Source of the DNA: Glutamicibacter halophytocola
GTDB taxonomy: Bacteria; Actinomycetota; Actinomycetes; Actinomycetales; Micrococcaceae
Assembly: GCF_001302565.1 (NCBI RefSeq)
Contig: NZ_CP012750.1
Coordinates: 3,162,001 to 3,226,000, forward strand
Reading direction: 5' to 3'
Length of the DNA stretch: 64,000 nucleotides
The notes below the pieces were generated by a model, which was not told where the DNA came from, made no database searches, and was given only the letters and a program-made list of their open reading frames with translations. The position numbers and the translations under genes were made by a program. This document shows positions 17,016-26,451 of this stretch, piece after piece. Positions within the stretch are counted from its first letter, which is position 1; each line of letters starts with the position of its first letter.

Positions 17016-18717
17016 CTAGATCTTTTCGATCAGCTCGTCCTTGACCTGCTTGCGCAGGATCTTGCCGAGCAATGAACGCGGCAGCTCTTCGACCTGGACC
17101 ACGCGCTTGGGCACCTTGTAGGCGGCGAGCAGCTCGCGGCAATGGGCACGCAGCCCGTCCTCGTTGAGTTCAACGCCCGGTTCCAGCTGCACCGCGGCAA
17201 CCACCATCTCTCCGCCGCGGGCCAGCGGCTTGCCGAAGGCCGCGGCGTCAACCACGTCGGCGTGCTGGCGCAACGCGATTTCCACTTCGGTCGGCGAGAC
17301 GTTGAAACCGCCGGTGATGATCAGTTCCTTGGCCCGGTCCACGACCTGGGTGAATCCGTCCTCGTCAACGGTGACCACATCGCCCGAACGCAACCAGCCA
17401 TCGCCGGTTTTCACCTTGGCGGTCTCTTCGGGGTTGTTCCAATAGCCCTGGAACACCTGGGGACCCTTGATCAGCAGTTCACCGGCCTCGCCTTGGGCTA
17501 CCTCCTTGGACGGATCATCCACCTCGACAACCTTCATCAAGGTCGAGGGGAAAGGCACGCCGATGGTTCCGGTGCGCCGGCTGGGGTGGAAGGGATTGCC
17601 CAGCGCCACCGGGGAGGATTCGGTCATGCCATACCCTTCGACCAGCAGCCCGCCGGACATGGATTCCCACAGTTCCACGACATGCTCTGGCAGGTTCATG
17701 GCCCCGGAAATGCAGTACTTGGCGCTCTTGAGCGACATGCCGCGTTCCTTGGCGGCCAGCGCGGTGCGTTCGTAGATCGGCGGGACGGCGCAGTACACCG
17801 TGGCGGGCGACTTTCTCCACGCGTCCAGGATCATCTGGGCATCGAACTTCGGGAACAGCACCAGCAGGCCCTGCTTCTTCACGCCGAAGGTCAGGTAAAG
17901 GGTCATGCCGAAGGCATGGAACATCGGCAGGATCGCGTAGAGGATTTCCTCGCGCTCCTTGGCGCCGAGCATCCAGGCCTCGCCCTGCAGGGCATTGGAA
18001 TACAGGTTGAAGTGGGTGAGCATGGCGCCCTTGGGGTGGCCCGTGGTGCCGGAGGTGTACTGGATGACGGCCAAGTCATCCACGTCGGGGTGCGGGTGGT
18101 TGGCATCAAGCCGGCCGCCTCCGAGCAAGTCTTTCCACGCCGTGGTTCCCGAGGTGCCGGTGGTCAGCGAGGCCTTGGTCTCGCGCAGCTTCTTCACCGG
18201 AAGGTTCAGCGCCATCTTCTTCAGTGGCGGGAAGGCATCCAGCAGGTTGACTGCTATGACTGCGTCCAGCTGCACGTCCTTGGGGAATTCCTGCAAGGTG
18301 CCCACGACCTTGTCCCAGGCAATGGCCACGCGCGCCTGGTGGTCTTCGAATTGGTGGCGCAGCTCTCGGGCGGTGTACAGCGGATTGTGCTCCACCACCA
18401 CGGCCCCCCAGCCGCAGGACAGCGTAGAAAGCCACCACATGCTGCGGGCAGTTGGGCAGGATCAGGGCCACCCGGTCCCCGGCACGCACCCCGAGCTTGC
18501 GCAGCCCTTCGGCCGCCTGCTCCACCTGTTCGCCGAGCTTCGCATAGCTGGTGCGCCGCCCAAAGAATTCTGTAGCCGGGCTCTGGCCTGCTTCAGCCAC
18601 CGAGCGTTCGAACATGCGGCTGAGCGCTTCGGTAGGCAGGTCAATACTTGCAGGGACGCCGGGCTGGTAATTGGCCACCCAGGCGGGCGCAGCGCTGTTC
18701 TCCATAGCTCCCATCAT
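17016..18717 (-). pseudogene. Long-chain fatty acid-CoA ligase (FadD-like), frameshifted
   Basis: Two overlapping frames together give one normal AMP-forming acyl-CoA ligase of about 566 residues. The first part (18717 to about 18410) carries YAKLGEQVEQAAEGLRKLG and ends in CPQHVVAFYAVLRLG. The second (about 18405 to 17016) continues with AVVVEHNPLYTARELRHQ. It contains the AMP-binding signature VIQYTSGTTGHPKGAMLTH, the VEGYGMTESSP motif, and SGDVVTVDEDGF with the terminal lysine region GKILRKQVKDEL. The break is at a run of six G (minus strand; C at 18404-18409); five would restore the frame. It is either an inactivating indel, a slippage site or a sequencing error. If repaired, the enzyme activates fatty acids for beta-oxidation or lipid synthesis. 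Confidence 0.85.
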
Positions 18718-18857
18718 GCCCTACGCGCCGGTAGCAAAGCGATTCTACTGGGCGCCAAGGACATGCCCCCGGCCAAAACGCAGCAAAATTGTCCGGTGCA
18801 CCAACTAGACTGCGAGCCAAGTAGAGTAGCACCCGCGCTCACGCCCCGGAGGCATCC

Positions 18858-20555
18858 ATGGCACGCTGTTATCCGCAAGACCCTGAATTTACCGAGAAGA
18901 CTGCAGCAGAACAGAAAGTCTTCGAAATCCTTCGCCGCGCCTTGCCCGATGAGGTGCTGCTCTTCCATTCGGTACAGTTGCGCAATCAGCGTGCGGAACA
19001 TGAGATCGACCTTCTGGTGTTGTGGCCGCACGTTGGCATTGCGGTCATCGAAGTCAAGGGCGGGCGGCTCACGGTGGAAGAGGGCACCTGGTACCAATCC
19101 GATGGCAAGGGCAAGCATCGCATCCAAAGCCCCATGGCCCAGGTGCAAAGCGCCGCCCATGCGTTCAAGCAGGCCCTCGCCCCCTTGATGGGAACCCCGA
19201 TCACCAGCAAGATGGCCGATGTGGTGTGCTTTCCCTATACCGATTGGCCGAGCCATTACAGCTCTGTAGGCGTGCCGCGTGAACTCATCATCGACCGTGC
19301 CCAGCTGGCGGATCTGGATTCATTGCTGCGCCGCGCCATCGAGGACCACGGCGGCGGTCTAGCTGGGCTGAGTCCCGAGTTTGCCCAGCGCATGGTCAAG
19401 CACCTCACAGGGGACACCGGCCCATTGGGCGAGACCAATGATTCCTTCGGTCATGGCGATGCACTGAGCAACGAAGACCTGCAAGAAACCCTCACCAGCA
19501 GGCAAGCGATCTTGCTCTCTTCAACCCGCTCCTTGAATCGCGTGAGTTTTATCGGCGGTGCAGGCAGCGGAAAAACGTGGATGGCCCTGGAGAAGGCACG
19601 GCAGCTGGCTAAAGAGGGGCTGCGCGTCGGCTTGTTCTGCTACAACAAGGGCCTGGGCCATTATCTCAAGTCGCAGGTGGATCTGTGGCGGCAGAACAAG
19701 CCCTCGCATACCGGCGAATTCCATGAGTACGCCCGCTCGGTCGGGGTCCCGGACGGCACCGGCCAGGAGTATTTCGATGTCGCCATGCCCCAGCTGCTCA
19801 GGGAGCTGGGACCATCATTGCCGCAGTCGCAGAAGTTTGACGCCGTGATCGTTGATGAAGCCCAGGATTTTGCTCCGGGCTGGTGGGAAGCGCTGCTTTC
19901 CTGCACCAAGGATCCGCTTAACGGCCAGGTCTATGCGTTCATGGACAACCGGCAAGACGTTTATCAGCGGTGGAGTGGTGAAAACATCGGCGATGGCACT
20001 CCGCTGGTGCCCATCCATGTCGATGACAACCTGCGCAACACCCGGAGCATCGCCCGGACATTCAAGGAAATCATCGGCAGCAACGTCAAGCTGCGCGGCG
20101 GCGAAGGACTGCCCGTTCGGTTTGTGCACTGCCCAACCCAAGACGCCGTGGACATCGCATCGGATTGTGTTGACCGGTTGATCGATGAAGGCTGGGCCAA
20201 CAACCAGATTGCCTTGCTGACCACCAATCGGCGGCACCCCATCCACCAGGACCACTATGACAACGGAACGATCGATACGGAGTATTGGCCAGCGTTCCAT
20301 GCTCGCGAGGAGGAATTCTACGGCCATGTGCTTGGGTTCAAGGGGCTGGAGAGAAGCGTGGTCATTCTTTGCGTTAATGGCTTCAACGACATGAACCGAG
20401 CCACCGAGCAACTATATGTCGGATTCTCCCGGGCGCGCAGCCTCCTAGTGGTGGTTGGCGACCGCCAGCTGGTGGATGAAGCTAGCGGAGCGAACCTGCA
20501 GATTTCCCTGAAGGATGCCACCGACTGGACCGCGCCAGAAGCCCTGGCAGGCTAG
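18858..20555 (+). CDS. NERD nuclease-related domain plus SF1 helicase protein
   Basis: The 565-residue protein joins two parts. Residues about 15-130 form a NERD domain of the restriction-endonuclease fold, with D51 (HEIDLLVL) and E65-V-K67 (AVIEVKGG) matching a PD-(D/E)xK active site. Residues 225 onward form a UvrD-like superfamily 1 helicase: Walker A GGAGSGKT (233-240), Walker B VDEAQDF (332-338), a motif near LTTNRRHPIH, and the late motif YVGFSRARSLLVVVG. A CGGAGG ribosome-binding site precedes ATG 18858. Related NERD-helicases are thought to process nucleic acids and some occur in defence islands. This copy stands alone; it overlaps the convergent PLP enzyme gene by 4 nt. Confidence 0.85.
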   Translation: MARCYPQDPEFTEKTAAEQKVFEILRRALPDEVLLFHSVQLRNQRAEHEIDLLVLWPHVGIAVIEVKGGRLTVEEGTWYQSDGKGKHRIQSPMAQVQSAAHAFKQALAPLMGTPITSKMADVVCFPYTDWPSHYSSVGVPRELIIDRAQLADLDSLLRRAIEDHGGGLAGLSPEFAQRMVKHLTGDTGPLGETNDSFGHGDALSNEDLQETLTSRQAILLSSTRSLNRVSFIGGAGSGKTWMALEKARQLAKEGLRVGLFCYNKGLGHYLKSQVDLWRQNKPSHTGEFHEYARSVGVPDGTGQEYFDVAMPQLLRELGPSLPQSQKFDAVIVDEAQDFAPGWWEALLSCTKDPLNGQVYAFMDNRQDVYQRWSGENIGDGTPLVPIHVDDNLRNTRSIARTFKEIIGSNVKLRGGEGLPVRFVHCPTQDAVDIASDCVDRLIDEGWANNQIALLTTNRRHPIHQDHYDNGTIDTEYWPAFHAREEEFYGHVLGFKGLERSVVILCVNGFNDMNRATEQLYVGFSRARSLLVVVGDRQLVDEASGANLQISLKDATDWTAPEALAG

Positions 20556-21652
20556 AAATTCAGCCCGCGAGCAGCCACATCCCACAGCTCAGAACTTCCA
20601 TCGGGATGCACCGCTAGCACCGAATCAACCAGGTTCACCGCCTGGCACACGTGATTCGGGATCACCTGCAGCTGCGTGCCGTGCGCTGGCAGCTCGAGGT
20701 TTTCAGGCCACAGCACCGTGGCGTGATGTTCCGAGAGCGCGCTGATCCGCGCGTCAAGGCACTGGGCAATGCGGCCATAGCCGGTAGCCCATGCGGGACG
20801 ATCGCTGCCAAGTATTTTGCTTCCGGCATCCAGCACAAGGCGGCGCGGAATCTGCTCATTGCCTTCATGGCGGCTGACCACGGTCGCGGCCACGGTCAAG
20901 GCGATCTCGTCGAAGCCGGTGCGGCCGAGCTCATACTGCTGCGCGTCGCCGAAAACATAGACCCCCGGGCGCACCTCGGTCAGCACCGAATTATCACTGA
21001 GCGCCGCGGTGGGAGTTGATCCGCCGCTGATCCGCTTGATGGTGAACCCGGCCTCGCGCAGAATCCTGGTCGCTTCGGCCAGCGCCTTGTGCTCGTCGTT
21101 GACGGCGCAGTCGATGCCGTCAGGGTTGTAGCTGTGCCCCGGGAAGGTGAAGACTCCATGCACGCGCATGCCTGCGGCACGCGCGGCCTCGGCGATAGCC
21201 AGCGCATCGTGCGGGCTGACGCCACTGCGATGATGGCCGCTGTCGATTTCGATCATGAGGCGGATCTTTGCTGCTTGCGGCCCGAGCATCCGCGCCATTT
21301 GTTCCACGGCCTGCACCGAATCGGTGCCAATGCTGAGCTTGGCGCGCTTCATCAATTCCTGGATCCGTTGCGCCTGGGACTCATCGACCCATAGCGGATA
21401 GGCGATGAAGATCTTGGCCACGCCTTGCAGGGCAAAACTCAGTGCTTCGCCCACGGTGGCCACGGTGAGCCCGACCGCCCCTGCCTCCAGCTGGCGTCCG
21501 GCGACTTCGAGCATCTTGTGCGTTTTAGCATGAGGACGCAATTTCAGGCCTTGGCTGGCGACCCGATGGGCCATTTTTTCGATGTTCTTCTCCAGCTGCT
21601 CCACATCGATCATGATGTGCGGCGTACTGGTTCCAGCCGGGATTGTGGCCAC
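20552..21652 (-). CDS. D-threonine aldolase/D-serine dehydratase-like PLP enzyme
   Basis: The 366-residue protein belongs to the alanine-racemase-fold (type III) PLP family. The PLP lysine lies in LRPHAKTHKM near residue 42, the phosphate-binding region in ISGGSTPT near residue 210, and the C-terminal metal site in NHVCQAVNL near residue 341. This His-x-Cys metal pair marks D-threonine aldolase and D-serine dehydratase. It would cleave or dehydrate D-3-hydroxyamino acids. It lies about 107 nt downstream of the IclR regulator on the same strand, so control by that regulator is possible. Exact substrate is unknown. Confidence 0.85.
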   Translation of the reverse strand: MATIPAGTSTPHIMIDVEQLEKNIEKMAHRVASQGLKLRPHAKTHKMLEVAGRQLEAGAVGLTVATVGEALSFALQGVAKIFIAYPLWVDESQAQRIQELMKRAKLSIGTDSVQAVEQMARMLGPQAAKIRLMIEIDSGHHRSGVSPHDALAIAEAARAAGMRVHGVFTFPGHSYNPDGIDCAVNDEHKALAEATRILREAGFTIKRISGGSTPTAALSDNSVLTEVRPGVYVFGDAQQYELGRTGFDEIALTVAATVVSRHEGNEQIPRRLVLDAGSKILGSDRPAWATGYGRIAQCLDARISALSEHHATVLWPENLELPAHGTQLQVIPNHVCQAVNLVDSVLAVHPDGSSELWDVAARGLNF

Positions 21653-21759
21653 GTCTACCGTTCCTTAGTGCTTGTTGTGCATCGCGGTGACGGTCCTGCC
21701 CGAAGTTGAATCCGCCGAACAGAGAGATTACCGCAGGTACCTATCAACACGCCAAGTGC

Positions 21760-22551
21760 TCACTGGCGCTGGGCTGGACCGGTACGCGCAGCCAGCTTGG
21801 TGGACAGCTCATGGGCATGATGCAGCAACAGCTCACCGAGTTCTTTTCTCCGTTCGGCCTCGAATCGCGTATGGATGCCGGTCAGGCTCAAGGCCCAGGC
21901 CGGCTGCCCTGAGCTGTCGAAGACCGCCGCGCCCATTCCCCAGCTTCCCTCGACGATCAGTCCCGGATTGACCGAATAGCCGAGTTTCCTGGTTTCAGCG
22001 ATCTTCTTGCGCAGTTCCCTGGCGCTGTGGGCTGGCCCGTATTCGGCTTCCAGGCTGCTGCCGGCCAGGTAGCGCTTCATGCTTTCTTCGGGCAGGAAAG
22101 CCAAAATTGCCATCCCCGCTGAAGCCACTCCCAGCGGGAAGCGCCGGCCTTCATAGAGCACAAAGGACCGGATCGGGAAGGCTCCGTCCTGGCGGAGCAG
22201 GCAGACGGTTTCATCGGAGCGCCGCGCGGAGAGGAAGGCGCTCTCTCCGGTCTGTTCGGCCAGCGCCGTGACGTGCTCGCGCGCCAGCTCGCTGATGTCG
22301 TAGCGTTCGGCGGCTACGGCTCCCATGAGGTACAGCTCCGGTCCCAGCAGCCATTTGCCGGTGCGATGATCGTGATCGCAGAATCCTTCGGTAACCAATG
22401 CCGAGAGCAGCCGGTGCACGGTGGGCCGGGCCAATGAGGTGGCGCGGGCCGCCTCGGTGGTCGTAATGCCAGCGGGCATCGAGGTGCTCACGGTTCGCAG
22501 CACGGCAGCCAGCCGGCCGACAACCTGCGCACCTGCCGGTAAATTGCTCAT
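21760..22551 (-). CDS. IclR-family transcriptional regulator
   Basis: The 263-residue protein has an N-terminal winged helix (ITTTEAARATSLARPTVHRLLSALVTEGF near residue 30) and the IclR effector domain with YEGRRFPLGVASAGMAIL and GYSVNPGLIVEGSWGMGAAVFD. Start 22551 is chosen because CATAAT lies 6 nt before it on the minus strand with no ribosome-binding site; 22557 is an alternative. A perfect ATGGAC-N7-GTCCAT dyad sits over its own promoter, and similar sites occur before the CoA-transferase operon. It probably regulates itself, the divergent VOC gene and scoAB/thiolase, like PcaR/KipR-type regulators. Confidence 0.88.
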   Translation of the reverse strand: MSNLPAGAQVVGRLAAVLRTVSTSMPAGITTTEAARATSLARPTVHRLLSALVTEGFCDHDHRTGKWLLGPELYLMGAVAAERYDISELAREHVTALAEQTGESAFLSARRSDETVCLLRQDGAFPIRSFVLYEGRRFPLGVASAGMAILAFLPEESMKRYLAGSSLEAEYGPAHSARELRKKIAETRKLGYSVNPGLIVEGSWGMGAAVFDSSGQPAWALSLTGIHTRFEAERRKELGELLLHHAHELSTKLAARTGPAQRQ

Positions 22552-22560
22552 GGCCATATT

Positions 22561-22579
22561 ATGGACGATGTTTGTCCAT
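22561..22579. promoter_or_regulatory. Candidate IclR operator, site 1
   Basis: ATGGAC (22561-22566), 7 nt, GTCCAT (22574-22579) is a perfect dyad between the divergent IclR and VOC genes. It overlaps the predicted IclR -10 box, consistent with autorepression. Confidence 0.55.
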
Positions 22580-22606
22580 TGCCCTGTATTTGCCGGAGCA
22601 GGGGCG

Positions 22607-22620
22607 CATACTGTGGGGCA
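22607..22620 (+). promoter_or_regulatory. Probable -10 box and leaderless start of the VOC gene
   Basis: CATACT at 22607-22612, then 7 nt, then ATG 22620, the same hexamer and spacing as at the Nudix gene. There is no ribosome-binding site. Confidence 0.5.
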
Positions 22621-23075
22621 TGGAGAATTCATGGCAACTAGTCATTGACTGCACCGACCCGCGGACCATGGTGGAATTCTGGTCCCAGGCAATGCGCTAC
22701 ATTCCCGAGGCGCCTCCGGAGCCCCACGCAACCTGGCGCGAGCATTGGCAAGCCATGGGCGTTCCGGACGATGAATTGGGCCCCGGGGTTGGCGACCTGC
22801 CCGAGTCGCTGGTCGACCCGCAAGGCAACGGTCCGCGCTGGTGGTTCCAGCAGGTGCCCGAGGCCAAAAGCATCAAGAACCGGCTGCATGTTGATCTCCT
22901 CGTCGGCGGCGGACGCAGCGTCGAATTCGAGACGCGCAAGGAGCGGGTAACCCACGAGGCGCAGCGGTTGGCGGACCTCGGCGCCACCATCCGAGAGGTG
23001 ATGGACCTGCCCGAAATGGACCATTTTGCAGTGTGCATGGCTGATCCCGAAGGCAACGAATTCGATGTCGTCTAG
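22620..23075 (+). CDS. VOC-family (glyoxalase-like) protein
   Basis: The 151-residue protein shows the vicinal-oxygen-chelate fold typical of the actinobacterial glyoxalase-like domain: LVIDCTDPRTMVEFWSQAMRY at the N-terminus, RLHVDLLVGG near residue 89, and VMADPEGNEFDVV-like CMADPEGNEFDVV at the C-terminus. Metal ligands expected in such proteins are the His in RLHVD and the Glu in NEFDV. It is divergent from IclR and upstream of the CoA-transferase operon. It could be a dioxygenase, isomerase or resistance protein; the substrate is unknown. Confidence 0.8.
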   Translation: MENSWQLVIDCTDPRTMVEFWSQAMRYIPEAPPEPHATWREHWQAMGVPDDELGPGVGDLPESLVDPQGNGPRWWFQQVPEAKSIKNRLHVDLLVGGGRSVEFETRKERVTHEAQRLADLGATIREVMDLPEMDHFAVCMADPEGNEFDVV

Positions 23076-23094
23076 CTCCCAGCACAAGCGTTCA

Positions 23095-23224
23095 TATTAT
23101 GGACAGAGAATCCGTTTTTCCTCACCATCCGATCAATACGCAGGCAATGTCCTGATCGCTATTGAATGCTCATCTGCGACTACGTAACTTTGGAAGTAGA
23201 CACATCCGCACTCCACATAGTGGA
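23095..23224 (+). promoter_or_regulatory. Regulatory region of the CoA-transferase operon with IclR-like sites
   Basis: Two sites resemble the IclR dyad. The first, TTATGGACA near 23097-23105, is followed by an imperfect TCCG half. The second is the perfect dyad TCCAC-ATA-GTGGA at 23212-23224, just before the GCAGGGAGA ribosome-binding site. Repetition of TGGAC/GTCCA-type half-sites here and at 22561 supports common regulation. Confidence 0.4.
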
Positions 23225-23239
23225 CGCAGGGAGATATCG

Positions 23240-23944
23240 ATGACAACGAAGTTTCGAGAAGACGCGGCCGCTGAACTAGCCGCCGTCGTTAGGGATGGCA
23301 TGACCATCGCCGTGGGAGGCTTTGGCCTCTCGGGAATACCCAACAGGCTGATCACCGCCTTGCGGGACTCCAAAGCCACCAACTTGACCATCGTGTCCAA
23401 CAATATGGGCGTGGATGGAAAGGGCCTGGGCATCCTCTTGGAAAACCGGCAGGTCTCCAAGGTCCTGGCCTCCTACGTGGGAGAAAACAAGCTATTCGCT
23501 CAGCAGTTCCTCGACGGGGATCTTGATGTGGAATTCTGCCCCCAAGGCACCCTCGCGGAACGCTTACGAGCTGGCGGTGTAGGCATTCCAGCCTTCTTCA
23601 CGCCAACCGGCGTGGGCACTCCAGTGGCCGAAGGCAAGGAAGTCATGGAGTTCAACGGCAAGCCAGCGATCCTGGAACGCGGAATCTTCGCGGACATCGC
23701 GCTGGTCAAGGCCTACCAATCCGACTCCGAGGGCAACCTGCGCTATCGGATGACCTCCCGGAACTTCAACCCATTGGTTGCCATGTCCGGACGCCATACG
23801 TTTGCCGAAGCCGAGCACATCCTCGATGACTATCTTGATCCATCCCTGGTCGAGACCCCGGGCATTTTCGTGCAGACCCTGGTGCAGGCCGATCAGGTCA
23901 AGGACATTGAACAGCGCACCGTGCGCAGCAGGCAGGAGGCCTAG
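23240..23944 (+). CDS. scoA: 3-oxoacid CoA-transferase subunit A
   Basis: The 234-residue alpha subunit has [14 protein letters not shown] near residue 24, [15 protein letters not shown] near residue 50 and [29 protein letters not shown] near residue 95, all typical of SCOT/PcaI-type transferases. Start ATG 23240 has an AGGGAGA site; an upstream in-frame start at 23162 has none. It moves CoA from succinyl-CoA onto a 3-oxoacid. The adjacent thiolase is of acetyl-CoA acetyltransferase type, which favours acetoacetate as substrate; beta-ketoadipate (PcaI) is the alternative. Confidence 0.88.
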   Translation: MTTKFREDAAAELAAVVRDGMTIAVGGFGLSGIPNRLITALRDSKATNLTIVSNNMGVDGKGLGILLENRQVSKVLASYVGENKLFAQQFLDGDLDVEFCPQGTLAERLRAGGVGIPAFFTPTGVGTPVAEGKEVMEFNGKPAILERGIFADIALVKAYQSDSEGNLRYRMTSRNFNPLVAMSGRHTFAEAEHILDDYLDPSLVETPGIFVQTLVQADQVKDIEQRTVRSRQEA

Positions 23945-23946
23945 GC

Positions 23947-24597
23947 ATGTGGACTCGTGATGAAATGGCGGCGATTGCCGCCAGCGAACTGACCGACGGG
24001 CAATACGTCAACCTCGGCATCGGCATCCCCACCCTGGTGGCCAATCACCTTCCCGAGGGCGTCTCGGTGAAGCTCCAAAGCGAGAACGGCCTGCTTGGCA
24101 TGGGCCCCTTCCCCTATGAGGGCGAAGAAGATGCCGACCTGATCAACGCCGGCAAGCAGACAGTCACCATCCTGCCCGGTGGAAGCTTCTTCGACTCGGC
24201 AACATCCTTCGGCATGATTCGAGGCGGCCACGTGCAAACAGCCATCCTCGGTGCATTGCAGGTAGCCGCAAACGGCGACCTCGCCAACTGGACCATCCCG
24301 GGCAAGCTCGTCAAGGGCATGGGCGGTGCCATGGACCTGGTTGCCGGCACGCCCCGTGTCATTGTCTTGACCGACCACACCGCCAAAGATGGAACGAGCA
24401 AGATTGTGGAATCCTGCGACTTGCCCCTGACCGGTGTTGGCGTGGTAGACCGCATCATCACCGACCGCGCGGTTTTCGACATCGAGCAAGGGCGAATGAC
24501 CTTGCGCGCCGTAGCCCCGGGCGAAAGCCCAGAAACCATTAAAGAGATCACGGCAGCAGAATTTGCCGTCGGCATCCTGGAGGACCCGAAAGCATGA
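23947..24597 (+). CDS. scoB: 3-oxoacid CoA-transferase subunit B
   Basis: The 216-residue beta subunit contains the catalytic glutamate motif [10 protein letters not shown] near residue 50, and [16 protein letters not shown] at the start. The closing region [20 protein letters not shown] is also diagnostic. It starts 2 nt after subunit A and ends in an ATGA overlap with the thiolase, so the three proteins are made together. Confidence 0.9.
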   Translation: MWTRDEMAAIAASELTDGQYVNLGIGIPTLVANHLPEGVSVKLQSENGLLGMGPFPYEGEEDADLINAGKQTVTILPGGSFFDSATSFGMIRGGHVQTAILGALQVAANGDLANWTIPGKLVKGMGGAMDLVAGTPRVIVLTDHTAKDGTSKIVESCDLPLTGVGVVDRIITDRAVFDIEQGRMTLRAVAPGESPETIKEITAAEFAVGILEDPKA

Positions 24598-25763
24598 GCG
24601 TCAAAATCGTGGGCTACGCCCGCACCCCCTTTGTGAAATTCAATGGCGTCTTCGCCAGCGTTCCAGCCACCGAGCTGGGCGCCCACGCCGCCAAGTCGGC
24701 GCTGGAGCGTGCCGGTGTTGACCCCAGCGAAGTCGAGCAGGTCATCGTTGGACAGGTGCTTCAAGGCGGAGCAGGCCAGAACCCCGCTCGCCAGTCGGCC
24801 GTCGGCGCGGGCATTCCGCTGAATGTTCCGGCCATCGCGGTCAACGCAGTCTGCCTTTCCGGAGCCGAAGCTGTGGTTGCCGGCACTCGCCTCATCAACA
24901 ATGGCGAAGCCGATATCGTTCTGGCCATCGGCCAGGAATCCATGTCCCTGGCACCTCACGTTCAGCGAGCCCGTGCAGGAACCAAGTACGGTGCCATTGA
25001 ATTGATCGACACCCTGGAATACGACGGCTTGACCGATGCCGCAGAAAAGCGCTCGATGGGCGCTTCCACCGAAGAGCACAACGCCAACCTGTCATTAACC
25101 CGTGAAGAGCAGGACAAGGTGGCCGCCGCGTCGCATCAGCGCGCCGCTGCCTCCCGGGACTTCGCCGCCGGGGAGATCGCCCCGTTCACCATCACGACGC
25201 GCAAGGGCGAAACCACCTATTCCGAGGATGACGGCATTCGCGAATCAACCACAGTTGAAACGCTGTCCACCTTGCGCCCGGCGTTCTCGAAAGACGGCAG
25301 CATTACCGCAGGCAACTCCTCGCAAATCACCGACGGCGCGGCGGCCGTGGTGCTGGCCAGCGACGCTGCCATTGCGCGGCTGGGCCTGAGCCCGATGGCT
25401 GAAGTCGTTTCACATGCTTTTGTCGCCGGACCGGACCGCACCTTGCACGAACAGCCATCAAACGCCATCGCCGCCGCGCTGCAGAAGGCTGGCGCCCAAG
25501 CTGCAGACTTGAAGGCCGTTGAAATCAACGAGGCTTTCGCCGCGGTGGTAGTCCAGTCGGCCAAGGTTCTGGGCTTGGACGAAAAGATCGTGAACCAGCA
25601 TGGCGGGGCCACCGCCTTGGGCCACCCTATCGGCGCTTCAGGCGCACGCATTATCGGAACGCTGGCCCGCCAGCTGCAGGAATTGCCGGCAGGCTCGCTG
25701 GGCGCCATCGGCATCTGCGGTGGCGGCGGACAGGGCACCGCCGTGGTGCTTCGCTCGCTGTAG
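24594..25763 (+). CDS. Acetyl-CoA acetyltransferase (thiolase)
   Basis: The 389-residue thiolase has all three catalytic sites: Cys87 ([11 protein letters not shown]), His344 ([11 protein letters not shown]) and Cys375 (GICGGGGQG), plus NEAFA near residue 308. It cleaves acetoacetyl-CoA to two acetyl-CoA, or beta-ketoadipyl-CoA in aromatic degradation. As the last gene of the CoA-transferase operon it completes conversion of a 3-oxoacid to acetyl-CoA. A terminator follows 13 nt after the stop. Confidence 0.92.
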   Translation: MSVKIVGYARTPFVKFNGVFASVPATELGAHAAKSALERAGVDPSEVEQVIVGQVLQGGAGQNPARQSAVGAGIPLNVPAIAVNAVCLSGAEAVVAGTRLINNGEADIVLAIGQESMSLAPHVQRARAGTKYGAIELIDTLEYDGLTDAAEKRSMGASTEEHNANLSLTREEQDKVAAASHQRAAASRDFAAGEIAPFTITTRKGETTYSEDDGIRESTTVETLSTLRPAFSKDGSITAGNSSQITDGAAAVVLASDAAIARLGLSPMAEVVSHAFVAGPDRTLHEQPSNAIAAALQKAGAQAADLKAVEINEAFAAVVVQSAKVLGLDEKIVNQHGGATALGHPIGASGARIIGTLARQLQELPAGSLGAIGICGGGGQGTAVVLRSL

Positions 25764-25775
25764 CTCGAACAACCC

Positions 25776-25811
25776 AGAAGGCTGCCGGCGAATTATCGCC
25801 GGCAGCCTTCT
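25776..25811. terminator. Bidirectional terminator after the thiolase
   Basis: A perfect 16-bp stem (25776-25791 with 25796-25811, AGAAGGCTGCCGGCGA on the left) with a 4-nt loop lies between the convergent thiolase and phosphatase genes. Confidence 0.85.
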
Positions 25812-25827
25812 GTTCGCAGCTGGGCTT

Positions 25828-26388
25828 CTAGTGCCAGAGCGGTTCGCGGGACACGTAGGTGGTCAGCAACCGCGCGTCCAGTTCACGGCAGGTCCCGTTG
25901 GCCACCCGCGGATCGGCTTCCGAGGTCAATGCGCTGAGCACCGAGCTGATCAGCGCTCCATGGCTCACCACCAGCACGTTTTCCCCTGGGTGCTGCTGGC
26001 TGATCTTGAACAGGGCGTTGATCGCGCGTTCAACGAGGTGCTGCTCGGTTTCGCCAGATCCAATGTGCACTTGGCGCTGTTCATCGGCCGGGTGTCCTAC
26101 CAGCTTGCCTTCCCAATCGCCGAAGTCCTGTTCCATGAGCTCCGGGTTTTCGTGCAGGGCACGGGTGCCGACGCCGTTGGCGATAATTTGCGCAGTCTGC
26201 AGCGCCCGGAACAGCGGGGAGGAATAGACCGCAGCCCACGGCCCCTGCATCGCGAGGTCGGCTGCCAGCTGCCGCGCTTGGCGCACTCCGGTGTCGTTCA
26301 TCGGCAGGTCGCTGCGTCCGTGCAGCCTCCCTGCCTTGTTCCACTCGGTCTGGCCATGGCGGATCAATACAATTTTCTGTTCACTCAT
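25828..26388 (-). CDS. Histidine phosphatase (phosphoglycerate-mutase-like)
   Basis: The 186-residue protein has the catalytic RHGQTEWN motif near residue 9, SPLFRALQTAQI near residue 57, a conserved EQDFGDWEGK near residue 83 and the second catalytic His in VVSHGALI near residue 140. This is the cofactor-dependent mutase/acid phosphatase fold; the short length suggests a broad phosphatase rather than glycolytic mutase. Start 26388 (MSEQK) has an AAGAAGA site. It follows the metallophosphoesterase gene on the same strand. Confidence 0.88.
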   Translation of the reverse strand: MSEQKIVLIRHGQTEWNKAGRLHGRSDLPMNDTGVRQARQLAADLAMQGPWAAVYSSPLFRALQTAQIIANGVGTRALHENPELMEQDFGDWEGKLVGHPADEQRQVHIGSGETEQHLVERAINALFKISQQHPGENVLVVSHGALISSVLSALTSEADPRVANGTCRELDARLLTTYVSREPLWH

Positions 26389-26451
26389 CGTCTTCTTCTT
26401 TCTTGCGTGCACTTCCAGATCCTGATCTTGAGTGCGAAGTTCTTGCCAATA

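Noticed and set aside
17142..18575. 477-codon plus-strand frame over the acyl-CoA ligase
   Set aside because: Shadow frame; the opposite strand carries all ligase motifs.
26409..26435. Small hairpin between the metallophosphoesterase and phosphatase genes as a terminator
   Set aside because: The stems are short and interrupted, and there is no T run; cotranscription of the two genes is more likely.
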